Assembly (NCBI GenBank): GCA_029532415.1
Contig: JAQOTA010000041.1
Span: 150,900 to 214,899, forward strand
Length of the DNA: 64,000 nt
Direction of reading: 5' to 3'
From: Marasmius tenuissimus
Lineage: Eukaryota > Basidiomycota > Agaricomycetes > Agaricales > Marasmiaceae
A model generated the notes under the pieces. It was not told the origin of the DNA. It saw nothing but the letters and a program-made list of their open reading frames with translations, and made no database searches. The position numbers were made by a program, and so were the translations under genes. Shown here piece after piece: positions 1 to 10,929 of this stretch. Within the stretch, counting starts at the first letter, position 1. Every line of letters starts with the position of its first letter.

Positions 1-707
1 CCTCATCAATAAACATCGTCCATCCCTCGTCTAGCCGTACCTCTGGGATAGGCAATGGCACTCTGTTACCCTTCGGCATATCCGACACTTTCAATGATGA
101 TAACAACATATACTGGGGTCTCTGGCGGCTTGTCAACATCTCCGTAACGCTCCCAAACGGTACTATTTCACCCGTGCTCGGGGTTGGAACATTGGACCTG
201 GAGAAATCGGATAAACAATGCCGAATCTTTCCCGGGTCTAAGTACGTTGGCAGGCTTCGTGCAGATCAGAATGGCAGGTATGTCGCGACTTTTTGCTCGG
301 GGTATTTTTGGCTGTTGACATCGGGTTTCCCTGTGTTTAGCTACACCGCTCACTGGGCTGTAACCTATGGAATTACCCCTGACTCGTCACAGATTGTCTC
401 AGGTGAATCTTGCGGACCTGGGCCACTCTCCCATCAAAACTTCACAATCGAGCATAGGTTCGACGTCGTTCTGAATGGAAACGACGAGTCTAAGGAAGTT
501 CCAGAAGAAACTGCTACACGGGAGCTGGGAGCTCAACCGACAGGGTCCGTTGTGGCGAATCCCACTAGGGGAGGTCAGCCCACAGAGGGTCCCAGTGGGC
601 CTGGCTCAGGCAGTGGTGGCAACGGAGGGGCTAGCACATATGGTACTACTGGAGTCACGACCATTATGCTGAGTGCTCTCGTAGGGGTGCTGATAACCAT
701 GCTATGA
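1..707 (+). CDS. C-terminal part of a secreted, probably GPI-anchored protein (partial)
   Basis: The frame is already open at the left edge (codons from base 3) and ends at the TGA at 705-707, so the true start lies outside the window. The visible 234 residues begin with a beta-rich stretch containing N-glycosylation sequons (for example NISV and NGTI near residues 45-55). A low-complexity Pro/Gly/Ser/Thr linker follows (PTEGPSGPGSGSGGNGGAS), and the last 13 residues are a hydrophobic tail (MLSALVGVLITML). A Ser/Gly linker plus a C-terminal hydrophobic tail is the layout of fungal GPI-anchored cell-surface proteins. I do not recognise the N-terminal domain; a Kre9/Knh1-like secreted protein is one possibility. 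Function is not assignable. Confidence 0.6.
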   Translation, partial: SSINIVHPSSSRTSGIGNGTLLPFGISDTFNDDNNIYWGLWRLVNISVTLPNGTISPVLGVGTLDLEKSDKQCRIFPGSKYVGRLRADQNGRYVATFCSGYFWLLTSGFPVFSYTAHWAVTYGITPDSSQIVSGESCGPGPLSHQNFTIEHRFDVVLNGNDESKEVPEETATRELGAQPTGSVVANPTRGGQPTEGPSGPGSGSGGNGGASTYGTTGVTTIMLSALVGVLITML

Positions 708-1035
708 GAGCTTAGAGAAGTTTGTTTACAGCGTGTAGCCTTGTTTCGAGGGAGCAAGTGTACAATACTCACAATAACAGTTATGTATATGGATAATCAT
801 TCTGAATCTCTTATAATAAAAGAGCCTGCTCTCTGCCATTACATTAGTAAACTACAAGTTGAAGCTACGGTGAAGCCAGCGCCCAGGATAATCACGACAC
901 GGTCCGGCGCGAAATGACCAGCCCTTACAGTGCAGTGAGCACCATAACTGTACAGGTTGAGCAGTGACCCCCAACCCGGGAAAAATCAAAACAAGTAGGA
1001 CCCCAGTCCCCTGCCACCCGTCACGTCACGAAAGG

Positions 1036-1175
1036 TGAGGGGGATACCCACTCTGGCGGTATACCCGAACCACAGGGCAGGGATAGTCCCGGGATACCCA
1101 GTGGTGAGGCGGGGGAAAGGCGGGGGATGCCCAGGCTACACCTCGCAACAGCTGGGTATACCCAATTCGGGGTAT
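1036..1175. repeat. Cluster of GGGTATACCC-like palindromic motifs
   Basis: In the gene-free stretch 708-1882, a GC-rich patch holds several copies of the half-site GGGATACCC or GTATACCC (near 1040, 1057, 1095, 1121, 1153 and 1171), some forming near-palindromes such as GGGTATACCC. It may be a binding-site cluster or a decayed tandem repeat. The rest of 708-1882 shows no gene that I can support. Confidence 0.35.
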
Positions 1176-1882
1176 AAGTGGCTAAAGGAACCCCTCTTAG
1201 GGCAATCTTTCTCACTGGAGAGTTAGACCCAAGAGGGGGTTGGGGCATATGCCTGAGGTGGAAAGAAAACAGGTCTGTAGGAGATGGAACATAGATCTGG
1301 ACAAACACATTTGATTGAACGGCCTTTGAAATTCAAGCTCAGACCAGTGATCTTGAGATAGATGATCACTCGAAAACCCCTCCCATGATATGTGGCTAAC
1401 TTGCAATGAGTATCACTCCTCTAAAGACTGTGGGGTACGACCAGTAGTTCACTCCACTCGTTGGTCTTCTATTCGGCCGATGAACCACATCTATGGATTG
1501 GATTGATTGATGTAGATGGATACTCTTGATATCGACCTTGTGTTAAGTAACTGGCTCAGGTGAACCTTCCGACGGTCTCTCAAGCCTTCCTACCCTGTGA
1601 TGTTGGGACTTTCATTATCCCGGCTTGCCGACCAAGGTTTGGTATCCTCTATATCTTTGTTTCGAGCCTTTTTCAACCCATTGCGGCACCAGTATATATA
1701 GAGGCCTCATCGCCTGATGGAGATCCCTTGACTGTGATTATTTGTATACGCATCTTCATCAACCGATGAGATACGGCATCCAGTTTGAAACGTCTTCCCC
1801 GGCCTTGATAAGAGCCTTTGTGATGGCCCATTTCGACTTTTACATCTCCTCTCCCCAAATCGCACGCTTGGGGGTAAATCCC

Positions 1883-3271
1883 ATGAATAACCAGTACTGG
1901 ATTGACTCGATCATCGCGGTCGCGGTGAGCTGCTCAATTCCAATTTCCGGCTAACGCTCTTGACCGACTATCCATGACAGATTCTGTGCTTTCTCTATGG
2001 TAACATACACGTTACAGCGAGCTCTGGGGCATAAGCTGAATCATCGTCGGACAGGCCTTTATTTTATTCTATACGGAACATGCATGTTCATCCTCATGAA
2101 AAGGAAGACTCCTCATTATCTCCAATATGCCACCGCCGCGACAGCTTCATTCTTGCTCTCGACAGTTGGGATTTGTATTAGTGTTGCTCTAATAGTTCTC
2201 GGGGGGATCGGCCGAGGAGAGCTTGTGGCTGAAGACACTGACAGTCACAAAGTCGAACTCGAATCCCTCAGGAAGGTGCTATCTTCATCGAATTAGCACA
2301 GCTATATTGACCTATCTCCTTGCAACAGACGAATCTATTGGTATAATTTCCTTGCCTCAAAGTAAGTGCGCTGATCACTTGATGAAGAACACGCCATGAT
2401 CGGTGATATGTGCAGTTTTATTGCAGAGGTTGTCCTGGTGCGTTGATACACTAGACTCTAGTATTATTGCCTCCTCCTAAATTCCTTGCGAGTTAGTCGT
2501 CTCGGTGCTTCTTCATTTGGAATCGACGATGGGCGATTGTTATACCTACCGCTTTGATGTTTCTGGCGGCAAATGGTGAATCTCACATACTTTATGTGTC
2601 GCCAACTATTCATCAACTTGTAGTGTTTGGCAGTATTTACGGAGTCCGACCGTTCCCCGAGAACGAGCCGCTCTTAGTGTTCCTTGGACTCGATTTTATG
2701 GTTCATTTCCTTCTGACCTTGTTCATCGGTGCGTCCTTTACCGTCCTCGAGTATTTTTCGCCGCGATTTATACCCGACAACTCAGCAATCAAGATTGTCT
2801 CTGTCATGAGACAGGCAAACAAGATACTAGGGAGAAAATCACGGAAGATGTATTCCTCTGTACTCGTGATCGTGTAGGCCAACATTCATTTCTCCACCAA
2901 TCTCTGACAAACAATGATTTAGTATCGAGTCCGGACTGTTGTACCCGCTCTCCCTCGTACTCGTCATGTCTACTCCCTCTGACCTTGGGATGATTTACGT
3001 GTTGATTCACGTCGTTGTAAGCACAGTGCTCGCCTTATCAAATTCGATTCTCTCGTTGATGAAACGTTAGGGTATCGCTCCGACGTTGGTGGTGGTACGA
3101 GTAGGCCTCGGTAATGCGTTCCAGGATGTTGCGAGTTGCGTGGCGACAGTGCAGCAAAGAGAGGAATCCGGGCGCGGCGGAACAGGTACAAATGGCTCTC
3201 ATTCTAGAGCCCTCGACATACGCAGGCGATCCGAAGTTGTGCTCGAGTTCGATGACCGTCCAAATATGTAA
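1883..3271 (+). pseudogene. Damaged 7-TM integral membrane protein gene
   Basis: Exons recover a protein of the Agaricomycete orphan 7-TM type. An ATG at 1883 opens a short hydrophobic exon ending at 1924. From about 1981 come TM segments (LYFILYGTCMFILM, then ATASFLLSTVGICISVAL). After introns at about 2361-2413 and 2441-2493 comes the family signature RCFFIWNRRWAIVIPTALMF. The exon to about 2871 carries IKIVSVMRQANKILGRKSRKMY, a common cytoplasmic loop, then ESGLLYPLSLVLV, and after an intron at 3017-3069 IAPTLVVVRVGLG and a Ser/Arg tail ending at 3271. Two lesions are visible: a TAG at 2294-2296 in an otherwise continuous frame, and a one-base phase mismatch between the first two exons. 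I therefore call it a pseudogene, although an unrecognised intron could explain either. Family function (possible receptor) is unknown. Confidence 0.55.
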
Positions 3272-5341
3272 ATGAGCACAAGCTGATCCAAACGAGACAC
3301 GCTCTCCCTCCAAATGTTCTTCTTGTGCCAGTTCGGATAATCGTGAATGTGCCTCGACCTCTTCGTTTGAGCCTAAAAGTAGTTCGATTGAGTGCGCGTT
3401 GGCAGTGTAGTATCTGCGTCCAAAAATGACTACACTGTGCCCGTCAGGCTGTGTAGGCGATGAAGGAACATCTCAAGCTCCGAGCTCGGTTTCGACATTG
3501 TCTCTGGATCTTTTGTGCGTGTCTTTCCGTTTCCAACTATCCCGAAAAGATTCTGATTCTTCGCGCAGCCAGTGAGAGACAAGGATTCTGCCGAAAATTT
3601 CTGGACGTGGATGATTGAAGGGATTTGGAGACGGATTGCTTCCACCAGATATCACAATTAGTACGAATTCATACACAGATCAAAGGAAAGACCAGCGCAC
3701 CTTTGCTCCCGAGATATCTGGTCTCCTAATCCTTCAATTCAAGTCATAGCTATTAACGTGTACTCCAAAAATTCTAACCTCGCCCCCATACTTGGTATCG
3801 ACATTCGCATGAAGCTGACAGTGGCCATTCATTGTCACAAACACGACGGAGGATGGGTTTTTGAGACCTCTTCATAGGGCTGAATTGTCAATTTGAGTAT
3901 GTAGAGGACTCGTTATCCACGAGCTGGGATTTCCTGGATTTCCAAGTCGTGAGACCGCTTTTCGTGCAAGAAGAAATAGTAAAGTGGGCATACCGTGGAT
4001 CGAAAGACAGGCAAAAATTGAATTCGATAGAAAGGAGAAAGAGGCTTTTAATAAGAGAATAAAAGTGTGAGCTCGTCATGGTCCAGGTCCAGGGGATAGA
4101 TGCCATGTCACGGCGCAATCCGGTGTCTAGCAACGCTAATTGGGCACTACAATGCGGTGCGCATCTCTTTTGCTAACTACCACCACCTGCCCCGGTCCAC
4201 CGTATGTTTCTCAGACCCGCTGCAAGAACGAAAAATCTCGGCTCGACCATCCAATCGTGAGGTGTTATGCTTATGTTCATCTTTACTCATCTTGTAGTAC
4301 GAAGCGCAATCAAGGTTGAGCGACTGGTGGTATCAAATTCTTGACATTCCTTCTGCCTTTTCGACCATCCTCGTAGCATCCAGTATATGAAGAGGATTCA
4401 TTCGATCCACTAGAAGCGTTTTGAGCTCATGTTCGGCTCAAGGGCGAGTTTTTTCGACTCCTCGGTTGTGGTTTGATCCTCATAAGACACAAACCAACTT
4501 TGATGAACTCGTTTATGCAAATTAGTAGTCTCCCCTGGGCAGACTCTATATCAGCTCGAGCCCTTTTCGGATTCTTCGTCTAAAGATCAAAATCTACAAA
4601 TGGTGGGATTATCATGAGGCTAGCTAGGGTAAACTGGGTCAAAGGTCCGTCTCTATCACTTTGAGCGACCAGAAATCATTTTCTGAGACACTACGTTGTG
4701 TGCGGAATCTTGCTATCCGTATTCATGCACAAGAAACCATATTCGGTACGCACGACTCAACTACTGGTCTCTATCGACGTTCAATCTTGCTTCCCCAGTC
4801 GGAGTCAGAGTTATGCGACACTTGGGAACATCATTCATGCTAATATATCACGGTAACCATCCAGATCGCTCACGCTGCATTTAACCATAGGACGGTATTA
4901 GCAAAGTTGTGAAAGTCGTCTGTAAGCAAGAAAAACTCGTATCGGAGGTAACGTCACCTCGAATAGGGTTGCGACTATTTCGTGTGGGTTCGTCGCCGTT
5001 CGACAAGGATGTCTGCTCACGCATCATTTGTCTTTGAGTTGGTCCTAGTGCAGGTGGTCACAATAGAATTACGGCGAGGTCTTTTCCGAGAAGGATATGG
5101 ACAAAGCGAACCAATCATCTGATACCACCCTCGTCGAGGCGTACGTCTGACGTTTCTCGAATCCCATCCCATCCTCCAGTTACTAGATCGCCCCGATGGC
5201 TACAGGAAATGTTCGGCGAGGTAGGATCCCCGGGCAGGGATGCAGTCTCGCTTTAGTCCACTGCGGTATTACTCGCGTAGGATCTGGAAGTACGCACGAC
5301 GTCGTGTCAATCAAGTCTGATTCTTGATGCCATCCAGCAAC
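3272..5341. other. Intergenic stretch, no gene recognised
   Basis: Only short overlapping ORFs without family resemblance, splice-consistent extension or signal peptides are present. I see no tRNA, terminal repeat or long tandem repeat here. Confidence 0.5.
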
Positions 5342-6910
5342 TCAAGCGGTCGCCGACACTGTCCCATTGTGCTCGCTGGCGAATTCTGGAAAGCAATCGA
5401 CCAATACCTTCTGTGTTCGATGCCCGAAAACTTTGATCGCCACATCATCGTTCTGCTGAGCCTCTATGAGCCCTGCCAGTGCTTTCTCTTCCTGCACGGC
5501 GTCTTCTGGCATCTCGAGAAACACAGATTCCAAGCCCGCCACTCCTTCTCGATCTGTGATACGAGAAAGAATGACGGCCTCCATTGTACGTAGCTCTTCA
5601 CTCCTGCACCATCCTCCGCTCAGCTCCAGCTTCAGGCTTCGAAGGGCCGGGAGGAAAGAGTTCGGATGAGGATCGTAGTCAATTCCCGTCCAAAGAAAGT
5701 CATTGAAGAAGACACCCTGAATCAACCTGGACCGAGGATTACTTTCCGGGATTTCTGCTCCGCGAAAGCTGAAGTGTCGTAAAGACGTTAACAATCTCAG
5801 GAGATGAGTGAGCGAGCGATCCGTTGTACGAACCCCGTCGAGCCTAAGAGATGTCAATGTTTCGGTACATCTGGATCGCTCTGATACAAACGAAATGATG
5901 GTGTTGAAGAAGTCATCTGTCAGGGCCGCGAAATGTTCGGCACTTTCGAGTTCATGTGCCCTGTACTGCGTCGAGGAGCTGATAAGGGCAAAAGATATCA
6001 GACATGGGCAGTGTAGCAAACCCACGGCCTTCCGCATTGCTTCATACCCCCAGTCGCTGATGTGAATGGAGAAGGTGAGGAGGGTGAGATTGGGAAACGT
6101 TATCACATCTCGTGCCGGATACCAGAATGACTCTCCCGGTGCCGATTCGAAACCTCCACCAATCAGTCGGACGTTTAGGGACCTGATTTGCGAGCATGAA
6201 GACAGGATGTGTGGAAGATCGGATAGAACCGACACCTGGAACGATAGGTTCTGGAGTTGGGAATACGGGAAAGTCCATTCGCGGGTGAACGCGGTAGCAG
6301 GGGCAAAGAACCGTACTGAGAACGCTTTAAGGTGGGGGAATGTCGTATGGCGCACCAGGTCGGCGAGGAGCTGAATCTCGATGCCTCCGGCTCTGAGTAC
6401 GCCAAACGACAAGGACTCGAGGATTGTTTCCGAGCTGATTGTCGACCCGGATGATTGGACAAGCCCCATTTCCTGCAGGGCGTCGACTGGTAGACTATCT
6501 ATCTCGAGGCGGCGTATTCGGGAAGAATAATCAGAAAGGAGAGCGTAGAGAGCGGAGAGCTCTCGCTTCGCTACCCCCTCTTGAAATTGGAGTACACCCA
6601 ATCGAAGCCTTATCGGTGATTGACCCGAGCGCGTCAAGTGTAATAGCAGGAAGTCTCGGCAAGTGCTCATGAAGTCGAATGTTCGAGAGTCTGGATATAT
6701 CGCCAATTCGGCCCACAACTCGGGGGTGTCGATGGCTATGGACCTTCAGCGTGAGCACACATGAGAAGGAACCATGGTCTGAGATGAAAACGCGAGTTTG
6801 AGGGATCTCCCTACTATGGTCGCGCCGCTGGGGTTGAGCGTCGAGGCAAATACTTGGATGAAAATTTCGGTTGGAAGTTGTCGGATCGGGTGACATTTCA
6901 AGTTTGGCAT
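5342..6910 (-). pseudogene. F-box protein gene with one premature TGA
   Basis: From the ATG at 6910 a single frame of 522 codons runs to the stop at 5342. Residues 11-30 form an F-box core (RQLPTEIFIQVF). This leads to the basidiomycete F-box hallmark usually written VCSxWRxIAxxTPELW: here VCSR, then TGA at 6746-6748 exactly where the conserved Trp belongs, then RSIAIDTPELWAELAIY. The remaining ~460 residues are Leu-rich and irregular, as in LRR-containing substrate-recognition regions of SCF ubiquitin-ligase adaptors. The rest of the frame is undamaged, so the nonsense change (TGG to TGA would suffice) looks recent, or is read through or edited. With translation from a downstream start the F-box would be lost. 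Confidence 0.75.
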
Positions 6911-7304
6911 GTCTGGAAGATCACGTCACCTTACATCGGCCGTGGAACCTCGTAATAGTGAGATACGCACCCACGGGGCAGATCCTCAAAGACGTGGGAC
7001 CCGAAACTCTTACCCTCTTTATATACCTTCGTGCCAGGCACAATCTTGAGGTTCTTATCAGTTCAATCATTCGATGTGGACTCATTGACCGCCAGAAGAA
7101 GTGGATATTATACTATGATACACCAGGAGTTTAGTTGGCTGGAGTCCACGAACCACTGGCAATATACGATAACTCTCTCTGCGAACTCTTGACTGAGACT
7201 GAAGATACAGTCCGGTAAACAAAGGTTTGGTGAGTCAGTGTCATGACCACGAGAAAGCCGACCGTCCTTAAGCCCAAACATGTGCTCTGATCCGATTTCT
7301 CCTT

Positions 7305-9033
7305 CTAGTGCAAACAACCTACTCGCTGCTCTCTGTTTTCCTCCGTTGGTGCCTCTGGCTCATTCCTCGTGCGTGCCACTGCATAATTTGCAAACGTCAT
7401 CTCGATATACGCCGAGCGTTCGGATCCGAAGCCCGGATGGTCATCTGTGCTCCCACTATGGATGCTGTCTTCTGAGGCTGCTTTGCGAATGTGAAGAATT
7501 GCGTGGCTAGCGAGAATTGAGTGGAGAATCCGTTCAAATCTATAGGAGAGGGTAAGCTAAACCGGCCAGAAGAGACGTTCGATTGTCTGGGAGCGTACGG
7601 GGAGATTATGTGAGTATAAGAGAGCTAGTTAACGGGTTAGTCGTTCGTACTTGTTTCGTTTCCCATACGAAGGACGAGGCGCAAACTCACTGGTAAAGTT
7701 ACTATGATCACGACGTTGATAAGTGATACCACTATCATATTCGTGTTCGTGAGTTGGCACGTATCTTTTGACGTCAGTACGCGCTCACAGAATATCAAGC
7801 CGTAATACACAGCACCTAATTCAAACGAAACGTTGATCATAGATGGTCATAGAGGACGGACGTTGGTTAGATGAACTCACCATCTCGATAAATGACCTTT
7901 ATGAGGTGAGAATGCCCCCCGGATCGAACTAAAACTTAGTTTTGAACTTGCTGGATGTGTGTAAGAGTTTCAAGGTTCATACAAGCTTTGAATCCGGGTA
8001 CGGCCATCAGGACAAAACTGACTAGAGACGAGATTGACTCGGACCTCGGGGACATTTATATATGAAATAACGTACCAGTGTCATATACCATGAGTAAGGC
8101 CCAGCAAACGACAATATCCTTGTTCGATATCAGGTAGAAGCATTCTCCGAACCCAGCAATACCAGGAATCGGAGTCGGGTCCGGAACTAGAAAGTAATCA
8201 GAGGTGATCCAAACGGATAGAATTTATGGGAAAGGTAAGTACTGACATTGAACGCCTTTGACGAACATGTTGTAGAAAAACAGTGCTGGCACGACGCACC
8301 CCACAATCATAACGAGTAGAATCGCTGTGATCATGCGGCCGCGATGCCAAACGGCCCATATCCGAAGGCTTAGGACGACTATTAAGCAGTGATGAGAACG
8401 GGGAAATCTGTGAGTTGGGTGAGTCTGACGTTCGGACATTGCGATTCCAGCCAAAGCCGTCCCTAAAGTTGTTAAATGAGCTGGAATGGAGCCAGCAGAT
8501 GGTAAGGAAAGAGGATATGCTGACAAGCACTGAAATTATAGGTCAGAGCACACTGGCTCGCGTTCGTCGGTCCTAACATGACTGCGAGATGTCAAGCTAA
8601 TGCTGAGTACCTATCGGTCACTGATTTAGACAACCAAACTCACAGTAAAGATCCAGAACCACCCTATCGAAAAGGGGTAGATATCGTTGAACAAGGTAAA
8701 GCAAATTGAACCCTGCCCCCGTCAGTCGGACTGAGCTCTTCCTAGGGTTCATTGATGCCCAGATATATCTGAGCTCAAGTTCTAGATTGAGGAAAGCGTC
8801 GTAAAGCCATAGGACCCCACCAGCCGCTAGTATCAGAACGGTAAGACCTTACGATGCTGGAACGGAGATGCTTAAATCACGTACCATTGAAGTACTGTTG
8901 TAGAGTACAGAGTGAATGAGAGCCGGGAAAACGGAAGGAGAACAAATAACTCACTCGCACAAGCATCTCGTGTTCAAAAGTCATCGCCAAATCGACCTCA
9001 GGAGGGATTCGAGCTGCCGGCACCACAGACATT
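7305..9033 (-). CDS. DUF6533 seven-helix membrane protein, copy 1
   Basis: Start ATG 9033 (MSVVPAARIPPEVDL), chosen because all five paralogues begin with a similar short Pro/Glu leader before HEMLVR. Exon 1 ends at 8955. A 10-nt microexon (TACTTCAATG, about 8884-8893) follows, then exon 3 from about 8826 with the DUF6533 core LWLYDAFLNLELELRYIW and NLLYLVQRYLPLFDRV. Later exons give LSLRIWAVWHRGRMITAI (TM and loop), VGCVVPALFFYNMFVKGVQ, and a cytosolic tail RFERILHSILASHAILHIRK. The tail ends with SERSAYIEM and a charged stretch, stop at 7305. DUF6533 proteins are predicted receptors or transporters of unknown ligand, restricted largely to Agaricomycetes. It is closest to copy 5 at 60.9-62.6 kb, sharing SEDSIHSG and the YIEM tail motif. 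I see no lesion. Confidence 0.8.
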
Positions 9034-9478
9034 GGTTTTGCTCCCGAAGTAGAAGTCAATAGCCTGGCCCCAAGGCTGAGAAGGGACGATCAAATTTCTT
9101 CTCTGAGACTATATAAATGAATTGAGATTCCTCCGAAGTATCAAAAAGGTCCTTTCACAGCTCTTAGCTACGTCACGCGAACATGGTATTTCTGATGGAA
9201 ATTATCGGTATTGATCAGGGTCGGCCACCGGCCACTCGTATCGGAGTTGAAAAGCGACCGCGCGAGCCAGCAGCACATGACAGTCCAGATACAGCCGAGT
9301 CTCAGTCCGAGCGCCTTCGAATTTCTGAGGTGAGGGCTCGGTTAGAGTGTAGTCCCACTGCCAGAAGGGATTCATCAAGAGGGCGTTTCATATTGAAGTC
9401 CTATCATGTGGACTAACAGAGTTTCCAGACGGATTGTGGATAAAAGGAGAGTGCTAGTAGAAAAAGTAAAATAGGCAG

Positions 9479-9563
9479 GGCCTGACCGGGAATTGAACCC
9501 GGGACCTCCTCGATATGAAGCTTAGCACCCTAACAAGGAATCATACTACTAGACCATCAGGCC
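9479..9563 (-). tRNA. tRNA-Pro (AGG) with a ~14-nt intron
   Basis: On the minus strand GGCCTGA pairs perfectly with TCAGGCC (7-bp acceptor stem). The T arm reads CCCGGGTTCAATTCCCGG. The anticodon stem CCTTG pairs with CGAGG around the loop TTAGGGT, giving anticodon AGG. About 14 extra bases (TGCTAAGCTTCATA) sit after position 37, the canonical nuclear tRNA intron position. Confidence 0.9.
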
Positions 9564-10254
9564 GTTATGACATTATGCATTTGGAACGCTATGATTAGCA
9601 TGGCGGTTAATTGAACTGAGGAACGACGAGAGAGAAAATGACAGTAATGCCAAGTCGGGAGTTCGGTAAATTGAATGTATCAGCAGCGTACTCCTGCCCT
9701 CGGGGCATGGTTAACCTTGACGTAAGCCGCGGTTACCCCCCGGTTACCCGGTCGATAACTCTACCCGGGCGACCCCATGCCCACGACGTCATGGGCGCTT
9801 GAGGGCGCTTGCACGGTAGTTCGCGCGGATCTCGAGGTTAATGTCTCGGTAAAGCGTCGATCCTTGTCCCCAGGATGTCTCAGAGGCCCCGACTCGGATG
9901 TAAATAGAGTAAAACTTTGAATACGAGTCAATTGTACGGCTCAGATAACCTTGTTGACCCATCTTCCGCCGGAAATACCCCAAATAGCCTGTCGGGGCTC
10001 CCTGAGGCTTCCCAATCCCGTCGAGCGAGCCCAAAATGCTTCGGGGATCCTCGAGATGGGTCTTGCGTCGTCTAATCACACACGCCAACACTCTGGGGCT
10101 CTAGAAATCCCGGTCAGCCACCCCCTCCTCGTCTGGACGCTCCCAATCCGCTCGATTGGCTGTGTTTGCGGACCCAAATGACCATTGGGACAATCAACCA
10201 GCCACCTGTTTTGTCAATTGCTCAACGTCTAAGTAGGCAATACATACCGGTCAA
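9564..10254. other. Intergenic stretch upstream of the SAP-like gene
   Basis: No supported gene. The stretch separates the minus-strand tRNA-Pro from the plus-strand gene starting at 10255 and probably holds that gene's promoter. A GC-rich patch with repeated GGTTACCC words lies near 9725-9760. Confidence 0.4.
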
Positions 10255-10630
10255 ATGACTTCATTCCCCAATCGTCCACTCTCTCTCGGCTTCTCTCCCT
10301 GTGCATCCATGACCACCCAAATCCCACCCAACCCAAATCTGAGCCTCGGCTTTCCCGGGCCAACTCCAGTTCCCAGCACAACATTGGCCGCTTCCTCAGC
10401 CTCAGCCTCAGGTGCAGACACTTCTCTGCCACAGCGGCCCTATGAGCCAACAGATCTCCAGTGCGTCTGTGCTGTTGTCTCACCCTCGGGCCAAATGAAA
10501 ACTTACCCTCTCATCGTACAGTGGCTTGAGTAAAGTCCAGCTCGCCAATCTGGTTCTGAAACAGGGCCACCTCTGGCCAGTGCCTCCCGGAAAGAAATTC
10601 AGCGAGACGCTCATTAAACGCGACACTAAT

Positions 10631-10888
10631 TGTTGAGGCAGAGGTCCTGCCCACGCAGTGGCAGCATGGGACAGACTAGCTCACCTGGAGATAGGCTTAG
10701 AGGCAGCAACGAGAGTAGTAAAAGTACTGGTATTGCATGTAGATACAGAGCTACTTATATACTATACAGAGGTGGCTGTATCTTCTATAACAGGAGTGAC
10801 TAGGAATAGCATAGATCATAGTAAAACGATTGAAGCATATATGCGGCCCGATACAACGGTCCATATATCTGGTAGTCCGGATTCAACA
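10631..10888 (-). repeat. 3' LTR of the copia element
   Basis: 258 bp, starting TGTTGAGG and ending TTCAACA, so the ends are TG..CA with a 6-bp inverted TGTTGA/TCAACA. It differs from the other LTR at two bases only, both C/T within CpG (near 10836 and 10869). Confidence 0.97.
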
Positions 10889-10899
10889 CTCTCCCTCGC
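10889..10899 (-). other. Polypurine tract of the copia element
   Basis: Immediately internal to the 3' LTR the coding strand reads GCGAGGGAGAG, a purine run in the position expected for plus-strand priming. Confidence 0.7.
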
Positions 10900-10929
10900 T
10901 AAGTGCGGAACAAGTAGAGCACGAAGCGT

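Noticed and set aside
3038..3313. Minus-strand ORFs over the 3' part of the 7-TM gene
   Set aside because: Plus-strand exons with conserved IAPTLVVVRVGLG and splice signals explain this region; the opposite frames have no motif.
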